This document shows positions 26,807 through 34,737 of a stretch of DNA of 64,000 nt, one piece after another. Made by a program: the position numbers and the translations under genes. This DNA is from Thermococcus aggregans. Lineage in GTDB: Archaea; Methanobacteriota_B; Thermococci; Thermococcales; Thermococcaceae. Every line of letters starts with the position of its first letter. Position 1 is the first letter of the stretch. The notes below the pieces were generated by a model. It was not told the DNA's origin and did no database searches. It was given only the letters and a program-made list of their open reading frames with translations. The stretch is from positions 620,001-684,000 of the forward strand of contig NZ_CP099582.1 in assembly GCF_024022995.1 (NCBI RefSeq). Reading direction: 5' to 3'.

Positions 26807-27177
26807 ATGCCAATGGGGCCACCAATTGTTCCTGGACTTTTTGCTGCAATGGGATCCATGGCAGTGATAGCAATATTGATTGCTCTTGTGATTGCAGGGT
26901 TTTCCTGATGCTTGGAGCCAAACTTGCTGGAATAGGGGATGTGACACTTGGAAAATCCATGATAGCCGTCGTTGGCGGGGAATTTTGGCCTGCTTACAGG
27001 ATGGATACCTATCATAGGGTGGATACTAAGAATACTTAGTGTATATTTGGGTAATAAAAACAGTGTTCAACACAGATTGGGGAAAAGCAACAATAGCTTG
27101 GCTCATGACAATAGTTAGAAACAATAGTAATGTTTGCTTTTATGGTACTCTTAGGCATTGGTGTGGCACTCTTTTGA
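26807..27177 (+). pseudogene. Decayed small membrane protein gene with several frameshifts
   Basis: ATG 26807 with AAGGTGAAG upstream opens a 33-codon frame (PMGPPIVPGLFAAMGS, then a hydrophobic helix) that stops at 26908 after a T4 run. One extra T would lead into LMLGAKLAGIGDVTLGKSM in the next frame. After VVGG the third frame continues NFGLLTGWIPIIGWILRIL, and another gives VIKTVFNTDWGKATIAWLM. The last piece is TIVMFAFMVLLGIGVALF with a stop at 27175-27177. The pieces join into one protein of about 120 residues with three or four helices, so at least three lesions separate it from an intact gene. Family not named; the N-terminal 33-residue frame could still be translated. Confidence 0.75.
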
Positions 27178-27217
27178 TTTTTAATTTTTATTGTTAAGTA
27201 AAATAAGAAAAGAAAAG

Positions 27218-28243
27218 TCAGTTGCTCTTCTTATGTCTGTATTCGTATGCTATGCCACCGTCGATTATGACATAAATGTCCTCTCCACCTTCTGTGTAAT
27301 GGAGAATTGGCTTGTCTAAAAGATCGAAAGTCTTCTTCAGATCATCTTTTGTAGCTAAGATAACTCTCTTCTCTACTTCAACAGGGGCTCCTTCTGTAAT
27401 GTAGGGAGCTAGATCCTTAAATTCATTCTTGGGTCTCTGAGCCCTGATTGTATAAACTCCTCCTATAAGGGGTGTTAAGAATAGCAATGCTAATATTGGA
27501 GCCACTTTCTTTGCAGTATCGGCGTAGAAGGGCAGCCCAGCAATCCTCACTATCGTCTTTTTTGTTCCTTTTTCTACCACCGTTTTCTGCGTGCTTTCCT
27601 TCTCATTGGTGAAGTAGTAAAGACCAGAGCTTGAATCTTTAACTAAAGACGAGCTGTGCTCAAAGCTTTCAGTTATCTCTCTCCCATAAACGTTTCCTTC
27701 AACATTAACCTTCGTAACAAACGTTATCTTTCGGTTCAACCTCTTTAAGCCAAGCTGCTCTATTATCTCATTAGTTCTGTTTGCAAGTTTGGTTAAATTG
27801 AGCTCATACTGTACGGTAAATTTACCATCCTTTAGCTCTCCCGATTTCTCGAAGAGCCTTTCCTCCCATAAGACAACCTCTTCACTACCCTTATTTACGG
27901 TATATTGAACTATCCCCTGAGTCACATAGCTTCCCTTTATTGAAGTCATGGGAGTAAAACGATAGCTGTACGTGATCACAAAGCTCTCTACAAGGGGAAT
28001 GGGGTATTCCTCCCTTCTTAGTGTTTCTCCATAAAGCGTGTTGTTCTTTAACAAAGCCATATGAATAAGCTCCCCCTCCTGAGTATATTCACCAACCGTC
28101 TGCTGGATCGTTACGACAGAGCTAACTCCCATTAACTTTATTGAATAAAATCCAAAAAACAAGAAGAGAACAAGCGACACTGCGAGAACTTCTCTTCTAG
28201 TTACCCATTTTTTCAGTTTTTCTTTATCAATACTTCCACTCAT
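27218..28243 (-). CDS. DUF5305-type membrane protein of the secreted-protein island
   Basis: A 341-residue protein with an N-terminal helix (about residues 19-36), a large extracytoplasmic beta-rich domain (ITYSYRFTPMTSIKGSYV and a YELNLTKLANRTNEII segment) and a second helix near 245-265 (VAPILALLFLTPLIGGVYTI). A cytoplasmic C-terminal domain of about 75 residues follows (EKRVILATKDDLKKTFDLLDKP). This layout fits the archaeal DUF5305 family. Such genes tend to sit beside SipW-type signal peptidases; here it is the last gene of that cluster, 26 bp after the DUF11-like protein gene. A role in assembling or anchoring the secreted products is an inference. Confidence 0.65.
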   Translation of the reverse strand: MSGSIDKEKLKKWVTRREVLAVSLVLFLFFGFYSIKLMGVSSVVTIQQTVGEYTQEGELIHMALLKNNTLYGETLRREEYPIPLVESFVITYSYRFTPMTSIKGSYVTQGIVQYTVNKGSEEVVLWEERLFEKSGELKDGKFTVQYELNLTKLANRTNEIIEQLGLKRLNRKITFVTKVNVEGNVYGREITESFEHSSSLVKDSSSGLYYFTNEKESTQKTVVEKGTKKTIVRIAGLPFYADTAKKVAPILALLFLTPLIGGVYTIRAQRPKNEFKDLAPYITEGAPVEVEKRVILATKDDLKKTFDLLDKPILHYTEGGEDIYVIIDGGIAYEYRHKKSN

Positions 28244-28269
28244 CTAAATTTCCTCCATACGCATAATAT

Positions 28270-29274
28270 TTAACCTCTTCTACCAGAGCGTTCTCCGCCC
28301 TCAGTCCGATTGCCGCTGACTTCTGTAGTGTTACCGCTTCCAGTAGATCTATCCTTATCTTCGCAATCAACATTTGCCTCTACCGTAATATTGTTGCTAA
28401 CTATCCCATAACCAACTATCTCTGCACCCTCATTAAGGTAGTATGAACCGCAGGAGGTAAATTCCCATTTTCTACATCTTCCACAAGGTCCAGTTTTCAC
28501 ACATCTTGTGGAGATGGTTATATTCATGTGGGCACTTTCTCCTGGGCCTAATTCAACATTCCATTCTAAATGATCCGACTTTCCGTGCCTAGTAAAGGTA
28601 TAATTCCCTTTGCTTGCGCTTGTTCTGCTTAGATCTACATCGAATTCTCCCGGGATCACGTCTTTTATGGTTAGGTTTCTCGGTGTTCCCGAATTGTTAA
28701 CTTCTATCTGGAACACCCATTCTTGGTAGGTTTTCAATGGAATGTTAGTTGTATTCCCGCTTAAGAGAACCTTTCTAATCTTCGGCCCGCTTAGGATTAC
28801 CACTTTTATTGAACAGGTTTCTATTACTGCATCCCCTCCATCCCAAGTAGCATAGAGAGTTATAGGAACTTCATAAGTCCCCGGATCCGCATTCCCAACG
28901 CTGATGTTGCCCCAGAAGGTATAGTATTCCTGGGAATCAATCGGCCTTGTTATACCATCTTCACTCTCTATCCACATTTCGACACCACTTGGAAGGTTAG
29001 AGTAATCCGGATCAAGCCAGATATTGACGGTTTTAAGTTCATTTAAGTAGTTGCCAATTGTTAATGCATCAAAAGTAAGTTCGCTGTTCTGGTCAACTAT
29101 TACCGTAGCTGCGTATCCATCGTAGCACATGAAGCTTATGTATTCTCTGTCATGAGGAACAACTGCAACTTTTACCTCTCTTTCCGCATTAAAGTAGATG
29201 AAAGTCCCGCTTGAACCGATGACTATCAGTGATGAGAGAAGCATCAAAAGTATAACTGGAATAAGTTTTCTCAT
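28270..29274 (-). CDS. Secreted DUF1102-like protein with a DUF11-type domain
   Basis: The 334-residue product starts with a hydrophobic signal, MRKLIPVILLMLLSSLIVIG, followed by GTFIYFNAEREVKVAVVPHD, the same pattern (TFxxYxAxRxVxxxIV) that opens the three shorter secreted proteins of this cluster. A middle beta domain and a DUF11-like domain follow (VNNSGTPRNLTIKDVIPGEF, then GPGESAHMNITISTRC), with clustered cysteines (CVKTGPCGRC) and a Gly/Arg/Ser-rich hydrophilic tail without an anchor. It may be a minor tip or base component of an extracellular fibre. ATGA overlap with the gene upstream (29271-29274). Confidence 0.65.
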   Translation of the reverse strand: MRKLIPVILLMLLSSLIVIGSSGTFIYFNAEREVKVAVVPHDREYISFMCYDGYAATVIVDQNSELTFDALTIGNYLNELKTVNIWLDPDYSNLPSGVEMWIESEDGITRPIDSQEYYTFWGNISVGNADPGTYEVPITLYATWDGGDAVIETCSIKVVILSGPKIRKVLLSGNTTNIPLKTYQEWVFQIEVNNSGTPRNLTIKDVIPGEFDVDLSRTSASKGNYTFTRHGKSDHLEWNVELGPGESAHMNITISTRCVKTGPCGRCRKWEFTSCGSYYLNEGAEIVGYGIVSNNITVEANVDCEDKDRSTGSGNTTEVSGNRTEGGERSGRRG

Positions 29275-29957
29275 CTTCCAAACACCTCCATTTTGATTTG
29301 CCTCAATAAGCTGGATCTTTTATTTCTGATTTTCAATACGTCCTCATTCCCAATGCCCGAGATGAAGTATAGAACTCCAAGAAATACCGAAGTCTCAAAA
29401 AGGATTGCAAAAACAGGCAACACAGGATTTACTCTGTATAAGGAACCTATAATCGATTCAGGAAGAAGTGGAATGTAGGCGTTTACCCTAACCTTATCTG
29501 TGAACAGGGAAGTTTCCTCGGGAGCGCTTATTGTAACTTTAGCCGTCTCTTCCTCTTGAGGTCCCAATTCGAGCTGGGTCTTTGATATGCCTGAAATCCC
29601 CCCGGTTTGGGGCTCAAGGTAGTAAATCATAGGATAGAAGTTCCCGTTTTTTATTGTTATCTCCCTTTCAAACGTAGAACCCGGCAAAACCCATCCTTCT
29701 CTCTGCCCTCCGGCTGAAGTTACTGCATATTCTATTGGAAACATCTGCCACGAAGCGAATATCGAAACCGAGAGCATTATTAAGAGAAAGGCTGATGTCA
29801 AGATGTAAAGCGTTTTGAACTTGATCTTGATGAACTTTGGCCTTTTTCTTTTGTGCTTCGGCTCTCCAGTAAACGCGAGGGCACCAATAATTATCATGGC
29901 AGCCGCAAGGAACATTTTATTCCTCCCTGAGATCCCCCTCTGGATGTAAGTGCCCAA
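29271..29957 (-). CDS. Probable detached C-terminal half of the SipW-like signal peptidase
   Basis: A 228-residue frame with hydrophobic segments MFLAAAMIIIGALAF, LYILTSAFLLIMLSVSIFAS and VFAILFETSVFLGVLYFIS and an external beta domain of about 110 residues (EREITIKNGNFYPMIYYLEP). Its first residues, GTYIQRGISGRNKM, do not look like a natural start. They continue exactly, in another frame, from the signal peptidase at GNSPLK(V)PQL, so one extra C in the G5/C5 run at 29972-29976 would fuse both into a protein of about 355 residues. If separate, ATG 29915 is the likelier start. The neighbour order supports a role in secretion of the DUF1102 proteins. Confidence 0.6.
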   Translation of the reverse strand: MGTYIQRGISGRNKMFLAAAMIIIGALAFTGEPKHKRKRPKFIKIKFKTLYILTSAFLLIMLSVSIFASWQMFPIEYAVTSAGGQREGWVLPGSTFEREITIKNGNFYPMIYYLEPQTGGISGISKTQLELGPQEEETAKVTISAPEETSLFTDKVRVNAYIPLLPESIIGSLYRVNPVLPVFAILFETSVFLGVLYFISGIGNEDVLKIRNKRSSLLRQIKMEVFGR

Positions 29958-30337
29958 TTGTGGGACTTTAAGGGGGAATTGCCAATAGTAATAAGCTTTC
30001 CCGCTATTTTATCTTTTGAAACTGGACTTGCCCTACCTTCTTGCTGATCGGTTGCAACGTTGTTATCGCCTTTGGTGATATATCCATCCTCAACAATCGC
30101 CACAACTCTATGAACAGTCCAGCTGCCTCTTAAGTTAAAAACTATTATATCCCCAACGTCCGCACTCCTTGAGAAAGGATTTATAAAGAACAAATCTCCC
30201 TTATTCAACGCAGGGGTCATACTCTCTGAAGAAACATAAGACATGAAGACGGGTCTATCAAGAAGAGCCCCGACGATAGACCCCACAACAAAAGCGGTAA
30301 CCGCCAGAATTAGGAAATATTCAATGAGCTTCTTCAT
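29894..30337 (-). CDS. Signal peptidase I, archaeal/ER (SipW-like) type; C-terminus apparently frameshifted
   Basis: An S26B-type peptidase: N-terminal helix (about residues 5-25), catalytic Ser39 in VSSESMTP, then VGDIIVF, the His76 that replaces the bacterial lysine (TVHRVVA) and YITKGDNN with the conserved aspartate. It cleaves signal peptides at the outer membrane face. Here it sits among secreted proteins that share one signal-peptide style, as Bacillus SipW sits with TapA and TasA. After GKLITIGNSPLK the reading frame ends in an unfamiliar tail (SHNWALTSRGGSQGG), whereas the next frame gives the expected continuation. Overlap with the following frame is 64 bp. The start overlaps the upstream stop by 4 bp (ATGA). 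Confidence 0.85.
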   Translation of the reverse strand: MKKLIEYFLILAVTAFVVGSIVGALLDRPVFMSYVSSESMTPALNKGDLFFINPFSRSADVGDIIVFNLRGSWTVHRVVAIVEDGYITKGDNNVATDQQEGRASPVSKDKIAGKLITIGNSPLKSHNWALTSRGGSQGGIKCSLRLP

Positions 30338-30840
30338 TCACATGAGCCTCCAAAGGCTTGTATCGTGATGTGTTGATTATAATCTCCCAAGGGCAATCCT
30401 GCAGTGTCGAACCGCATTCCTACCTTTACACTTTGATTTGCTGGGACTTCAAACTCTATGCTCTGGCTCCAGGTGCCGGTATAGGGACTCACAAAAAGTC
30501 CAATAGCTGGAGTTGGAGAAGTTACACTCACGCATATCACACTTTCCCCCGTTTCAGTTTCGTTGTTGTATATCTCAAAAACATCATTAAAAACATAGAC
30601 AGTATCGGGCGAAAGACCCTCTCCAAAACCCGGATAAAGGGGACTTTGGTTACTGATATCGATCTTTAGATAACCGTTGCTTAGAAAAGCATAAGGTGGA
30701 AGAGGGTTTTCTATAGAAACTGAGGTGTTATCATCAACAGCAAGAACAACGGGAATCGGCTTCACAACAAAAACTCCCCACATAAAAAACATCATAACTA
30801 ATATGATCGGCAGAACAGCAAATTTAATAACTTTTCTCAC
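30334..30840 (-). CDS. Secreted DUF1102 family protein (candidate fibre subunit)
   Basis: A 168-residue protein with a signal-anchor (about residues 7-25), then VVLAVDDNTSVSIENPLPP and PYAFLSNGYLKIDIS, and GFGEGLSPDTVYVFNDVFEI. The same blocks appear in order in the proteins at 30907 and 31452, so the three are paralogues. It has one late cysteine pair (VICVSV and FGGSCE). DUF1102 proteins resemble TasA/AbpA, jelly-roll subunits that polymerise by donor-strand exchange; the link is from family knowledge. Overlap with the signal peptidase gene implies coupled expression. Confidence 0.7.
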   Translation of the reverse strand: MRKVIKFAVLPIILVMMFFMWGVFVVKPIPVVLAVDDNTSVSIENPLPPYAFLSNGYLKIDISNQSPLYPGFGEGLSPDTVYVFNDVFEIYNNETETGESVICVSVTSPTPAIGLFVSPYTGTWSQSIEFEVPANQSVKVGMRFDTAGLPLGDYNQHITIQAFGGSCE

Positions 30841-30906
30841 TTTTTTCTCCCCCTAAAATGTTAGATAAAAGGAGCAAAGGCTCCAAGATGGAAAGGTTAA
30901 ATTAGA

Positions 30907-31455
30907 TCAATCGCATGTACCCTTCCATGCATGTATGCTCATCTGAACTTGTATATCACCGGGGTTGACACTTAGTCCCATATTTGAAGTATCAAATACC
31001 ATGCCTACGCTAACTGGGGTGTTGTGGTATACTGTGAACTGAAGCTGAGTACCTGAAGTTTCAGCCCAATCTCCCTCGAATATCTCAACGCCGCTTCCTT
31101 GAGTAATTGAGATCTGAACACAGATTGGAAAGTCGGTCTCATTGTTTTCCCAAAGCTCGTTGCTTACATTGAACATGTGCTCAAACACGTAGGTGGTGTT
31201 TGGGCTCAGACCTCTACCAAATCCCAAAGTTTCATTGTAGTTCGGGTTGTTTGTGCTGATCTCAATTGTGAGTTTGCCGTTGTTGAGATATGCATACGGC
31301 TGTGCTGGGGTTAAATCAATAAATTCATTCTCATCTGAAACTATTGCTACAGTTATACCTCTATCTGCCTCATAGTACCTAAAGGTAGCACCTGCCCCCA
31401 CTGCCAGCATCATGCCGATTAAGAGTATTGCCAATCCTATTAGTTTATTCATCAT
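30907..31455 (-). CDS. Secreted DUF1102 family protein (candidate fibre subunit)
   Basis: A 182-residue protein: signal peptide MMNKLIGLAILLIGMMLAVG ending near GATF, then RYYEADRGITVAIVSDENEF, QPYAYLNNGKLTIEIS, GFGRGLSPNTTYVFEHMF and a C-terminal IQVQMSIHAWKGTCD. Compared with its paralogues it is the most canonical. A SipW-like peptidase would be expected to cut before ATF. Start ATG 31455 overlaps the upstream stop (ATGA) and has GGGGGTGG before it; the open frame to 31473 is within the previous gene. It is followed by a 66-bp gap and then the third paralogue. Confidence 0.78.
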   Translation of the reverse strand: MMNKLIGLAILLIGMMLAVGAGATFRYYEADRGITVAIVSDENEFIDLTPAQPYAYLNNGKLTIEISTNNPNYNETLGFGRGLSPNTTYVFEHMFNVSNELWENNETDFPICVQISITQGSGVEIFEGDWAETSGTQLQFTVYHNTPVSVGMVFDTSNMGLSVNPGDIQVQMSIHAWKGTCD

Positions 31456-32093
31456 GATCCACCCCCATGGCATCCTGATGGTAATTCTTGGGGTTCGGTA
31501 CCCAACCTGTATGCCTTAATTGTCATCTTTGCGTTCCAAACGTCATTTGGGCTGTCACCATCTGCGCTAAGGTCTATGCCTATCTTCTTAGCTTCTCCTC
31601 TGTTCAAAATGAAGCATACATCATCTCTTGCGCTGTCTGAGGCTGTCGCCAGAGCTCCACCATCAACTGCATATACTCCTCCTTCATGCCCGTAGAACTC
31701 TATGTTCGAGAGGTTTGACGTTATCCTTACTACTATGGTGGTGTCTTCCCACAGATCATTGCTCACTTCAAAGACTTCATCGAAGTTGTACTCGCTTGAT
31801 GGGCTGATTCCGTCTCCGTATCCGGGATATTTTGGATTGTTTGCTGAGAAGTCAATCACCAAAACTCCGCCATTGTTTATATATGCATATGGCTGAAGTG
31901 GGTTTAGGTCAATAAGTTCCGTATCGTCTGTTACAATCGTCCAGTGAACGCTTCTGCTTGCATTGTAGTCCCTGAACGTTGCGCTGGTGGCTAAGGCGGC
32001 TGCAAAGGCCACTAACAGGCCTAACATTCCAAGTGCTAAAACTTTTTTCAAATCTTTCGCCTCCAATTTTTTCGAAGGGTGCCCCATTGACAT
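31452..32093 (-). CDS. Secreted DUF1102 family protein, first gene of the island (candidate major fibre subunit)
   Basis: Up to 213 residues: a basic N-terminus, hydrophobic core VLALGMLGLLVAFAAALA, cleavage region TSATF, then RDYNASRSVHWTIVTDDTEL, LQPYAYINNGGVLVIDFS, GYGDGISPSSEYNFDEVFEV and an insert rich in Ala/Asp before MTIKAYRLG and a Gly/Ser tail. The start is uncertain. ATG 32093 lies about 12 nt after the predicted transcription start; a TTG at 32051 with GGAGG upstream would begin LKKVLALG and give a more usual signal peptide. Its promoter is the strongest-looking in the cluster, consistent with a major subunit. Confidence 0.75.
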   Translation of the reverse strand: MSMGHPSKKLEAKDLKKVLALGMLGLLVAFAAALATSATFRDYNASRSVHWTIVTDDTELIDLNPLQPYAYINNGGVLVIDFSANNPKYPGYGDGISPSSEYNFDEVFEVSNDLWEDTTIVVRITSNLSNIEFYGHEGGVYAVDGGALATASDSARDDVCFILNRGEAKKIGIDLSADGDSPNDVWNAKMTIKAYRLGTEPQELPSGCHGGGS

Positions 32094-32123
32094 GAGGCAC
32101 TCATTACTCTCTTACTCCCTTTG

Positions 32124-32134
32124 AGTATATAGTT
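32124..32134 (-). promoter_or_regulatory. TATA box of the DUF1102/signal peptidase operon
   Basis: ACTATATACTC on the minus strand, preceded by a purine-rich BRE-like stretch, lies about 30-40 bp before ATG 32093. It separates the two regulator genes from the secreted-protein genes, so the latter have their own promoter. Confidence 0.55.
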
Positions 32135-32189
32135 AATTCCGGCTTACCTTCGGGTAGTCTGTCATTACTTTATAAACTTCTACATTTTA

Positions 32190-32687
32190 TTAGTCGCCAG
32201 ATCTCTTGATAACTTTGTAAGTCTTGAAATGCTGAATAATTGACAAAGTGAAATATATTCCTGAAATTATCACGAGGGGCACGTTGTTGAGCCAGAGGCC
32301 CAAAAGGGCAAAGAGAACCGAAATTCCTGAATAAAAGGTACTCCAGCTTATGTCATGCTTTGAAACTACTTCCATGTAAACATCTACATCCTCCGGAACC
32401 CTAAGCAAAGTTACCCAGTTGTGATCAAATTTTATTATCCCTGCTCTCTCCATTTTTGGAAGGTGAGTTTGGAGCAGACTTACATAAACGCTCTTTCTGT
32501 GCTTTCTATTGTTTTGTCCCTCGTTTTCAGCTATAAAGTCCACAATCTCTCTTAACTCAGCCTTACCGTTGTTATTTTGGAGAAACTCCAGAAGAAGCAT
32601 TCTTCTATCGTTCCCCAAGATCATTGAGGAGGGGCTCATTGTATTATTCTCTCCCTTCACTCCGATCCCTCCTGGAATGGTGTTCAT
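32190..32687 (-). CDS. Winged-helix protein with two C-terminal membrane helices (DUF7344-like)
   Basis: A 165-residue protein. Residues about 25-95 form a winged-helix domain (RRMLLLEFLQNN, ELREIVDFIAENE, KSVYVSLLQTHLPKMERAGI, then a wing with VTLL). Two hydrophobic helices follow (about 115-150). It would be a DNA-binding protein held at the membrane, well suited to sense secretion or surface state. The start ATG 32687 overlaps the stop of the preceding winged-helix gene (TAATG). The operon of secreted proteins begins 97 bp downstream, making it the natural candidate regulator. Confidence 0.7.
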   Translation of the reverse strand: MNTIPGGIGVKGENNTMSPSSMILGNDRRMLLLEFLQNNNGKAELREIVDFIAENEGQNNRKHRKSVYVSLLQTHLPKMERAGIIKFDHNWVTLLRVPEDVDVYMEVVSKHDISWSTFYSGISVLFALLGLWLNNVPLVIISGIYFTLSIIQHFKTYKVIKRSGD

Positions 32688-32908
32688 TACCCCACCAGCC
32701 GGTAGTGTCTTCTATGGTTTCCGTTTCTATAGAAAAACTCAACTTTTCCAGCCTGTGAAAGCCTTCTTAGGGTCCTTTCAACCTTCTGTCTTGTACATTC
32801 AACACCTCTCTCATTGAGAAAGCGGGTTAGGAATGAAACCGTGAGCTCTCCTTTTTCCTTAAGAAGCTGAAGAATCTCTTCTTCAATGCCAACGTGTATT
32901 TTTTCCAT
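32687..32908 (-). CDS. Small winged-helix DNA-binding protein
   Basis: A 73-residue protein that is almost only a winged helix: EEEILQLLKEKGELTVSFLT, a recognition helix around QKVERTLRRLSQAGKV and a basic wing YRNGNHRRHYRLVG. It resembles archaeal MarR/LexA-like minimal repressors but no precise family is claimed. It is co-translated with the membrane winged-helix gene and probably helps regulate the DUF1102 cluster downstream. Confidence 0.7.
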   Translation of the reverse strand: MEKIHVGIEEEILQLLKEKGELTVSFLTRFLNERGVECTRQKVERTLRRLSQAGKVEFFYRNGNHRRHYRLVG

Positions 32909-33336
32909 GAAATATCATCTCCTGACGAATGTTAAGTTAAACAAACTGATTTAAAAATAGGTCAAATTACAACAGCCACTTGGAACTTGTAGGTGCTGGT
33001 GGTATATAAACGTTTCGGAAAAGTTCGATTTTCAAGTATTTTGGCATTTTGTACCCCAAATAGAGCAAAGAAGTTTGTTGTTATGTTAACAGTCTCAGAA
33101 AAGGCGTAATCTCCGTTAAAGTCATTTAAGTCCTTTTTGGTCATTGCACAATACTTTATCAAAACTACTAAAACTTACATATATTCCAAATCCGACCCTC
33201 TCAAAATGCCCTACTGTGTTCACTGCAGCACTTCCAATCAACTTACTCTAAGACTTATTAAGTAGAAAGTTAGAAAATATCCAATGCCAAATTTCTGCTC
33301 AAAAAATATAAATACTAAGACATCAAAGTTTTATTG
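32909..33336. other. 428-bp gap between divergent genes, no convincing gene
   Basis: A+T-rich. A 66-codon minus-strand frame (33162-32962) lacks a clear ribosome-binding site and family match; its beta-rich Asn/Thr content could be a relic of a secreted protein. TATA-like elements occur near 33303-33311 (AATATAAAT, for the gene at 33337) and around 33176-33186 (ATATATG on the minus strand). No sRNA boxes or strong hairpins seen. Confidence 0.5.
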
Positions 33337-33987
33337 ATGTCGATGTTTTTCAGGCCAAGTGACACTCAAAAAAAGGTTATTGAGATACTGGAAGAGCTCA
33401 CTCCACTAGTTGGTGGATTAGAGAACAGCAGCATAGCCGGGGTTATAACGACGGACGCTCTTGCTCAAACCCTAATCCAGTATTCCGCCATTGCAAACGC
33501 TCTGAATTTAGAAATCCCAACTTACTACCTCGAACCCACCAATGGATTTTCCCTTAAGATGCTCAACAAGTTTTCAGAGAAAAGCGAGAATGTCTTAATG
33601 GGTAAGGTCTATACTCTGGGAGACCTTCTCGATGCACTTGAGATGGTTCTTGATGACTCATTTGTTTTTGTTTCAAACTTTGGAATCCTTGAGGAGATAG
33701 ACAAAAAGGGCATGCTGGAGTTAAGAAAAATCGTCGATAGGAGGGGCATATTCCTGGTACTCTCTCATAACGCCCTCGAGATAAACGAATTAAATTTAAT
33801 CTCGGAGTTTAGAAGGCTCTTCTTCATCCCCGAACTTTTTGAGCACCTTTTAGTAATGAGAGTCAGTGGCTATAGGGGCCACTACAGGTTAAATTTAAGC
33901 GTTCTTAAAGCTCCTCCAGAATTTGTGAAAAATACGGGGGAGCACAGCATACCGATAGACTCAAAGATAAAGCTGATTTTAGAATAG
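33337..33987 (+). CDS. Hypothetical protein, 216 aa
   Basis: A soluble protein with alternating helices and strands (VIEILEELTPLVGGLENSSI, SIAGVITTDALAQTL, DDSFVFVSNFGILEEI, IFLVLSHNALEINE, HLLVMRVSGYRGHYRLNLSV). The order of strands recalls a RecA/KaiC-like fold whose P-loop region has been lost, but no Walker A is present and I do not assign it. Start ATG 33337 is about 30 bp after a TATA-like element; ATG 33343 is an alternative. The stop overlaps the convergent ecfT gene by 9 bp. Confidence 0.6.
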   Translation: MSMFFRPSDTQKKVIEILEELTPLVGGLENSSIAGVITTDALAQTLIQYSAIANALNLEIPTYYLEPTNGFSLKMLNKFSEKSENVLMGKVYTLGDLLDALEMVLDDSFVFVSNFGILEEIDKKGMLELRKIVDRRGIFLVLSHNALEINELNLISEFRRLFFIPELFEHLLVMRVSGYRGHYRLNLSVLKAPPEFVKNTGEHSIPIDSKIKLILE

Positions 33988-34737
33988 CTTGATGTACCCG
34001 ATGCCGAGGAAGTACCTCATGTAAACTGCAAAGAGGAATGAGGCAAGGGTTATTCCCAAAGCAATGTAATCTTTCGTCTTCATTTCAATGTTGTGGAGAA
34101 AAGTCCTCCTTTTGCTCGCACCAAATGCCCTGCTTTCCAGCGCTATGCTGAGTTCATGGGCGGTTTTTATTGATGCTACTATTAAGGGAATTAGAATCGG
34201 GATTGTATTCCTGGCCTTTTGGATGAAGTTGCCCCTTTCAAGCTCAAGTCCCCTGGACTTTTGAGCATCCATTATCGTCTGTGCCAGCATGTAAAGGGTT
34301 GGTATGTAACGGAGGGCTATTGTTAAGGTAAGACCGATTTCATACGGCATTCCCATTTTGATGAAACCAAGGATTAGGTCCCGTTGTGGGGTTGTCATTA
34401 TCAAGCCTAAAGTGACTAGGGCAACGGAAAGAAGTCTTATTCCATAGCCGAAACCTATAAAGAGACCAAAATACCAGGGCTTCAAGATAAACGGCCATAT
34501 AATCATTGCAATTACCGAAATCGGAATGAGGGGTTTAAGGACCTTGAAGATTTCTCTAGGGGTTATCTTACCAAGGGTAACAAGGGTAAGTACTATGAGG
34601 AGGAAAAGAGAAAAAAGCAAAACTGGAGAGTTAAAGAGAATTAGGACGACTACACTGAGAAGGGAGCCTACTATCTTAACCCTTGGGTCGAGGCTGTGAA
34701 GGAGCGAGTCCCTCTTGAGGTATAATGTGTACATCAT
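33979..34737 (-). CDS. ecfT: Energy-coupling factor transporter transmembrane protein EcfT
   Basis: A 252-residue CbiQ-family membrane protein that links ATPases to substrate-binding S components of an ECF vitamin transporter. Five or six helices are visible, and both coupling-helix motifs are present: SRGLELE and ESRAFGA, whose Ala-Arg-Gly-like cores contact the ATPase grooves. ATG 34737 overlaps the ecfA stop (ATGA). The divergent bioY gene encodes an S component. Confidence 0.88.
   Translation of the reverse strand: MMYTLYLKRDSLLHSLDPRVKIVGSLLSVVVLILFNSPVLLFSLFLLIVLTLVTLGKITPREIFKVLKPLIPISVIAMIIWPFILKPWYFGLFIGFGYGIRLLSVALVTLGLIMTTPQRDLILGFIKMGMPYEIGLTLTIALRYIPTLYMLAQTIMDAQKSRGLELERGNFIQKARNTIPILIPLIVASIKTAHELSIALESRAFGASKRRTFLHNIEMKTKDYIALGITLASFLFAVYMRYFLGIGYIKLF

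Noticed and set aside
32962-33162. Minus-strand frame of 66 codons in the gap after the regulators
   Set aside because: No clear ribosome-binding site, promoter spacing or recognisable family; kept only as a remark in the gap entry.
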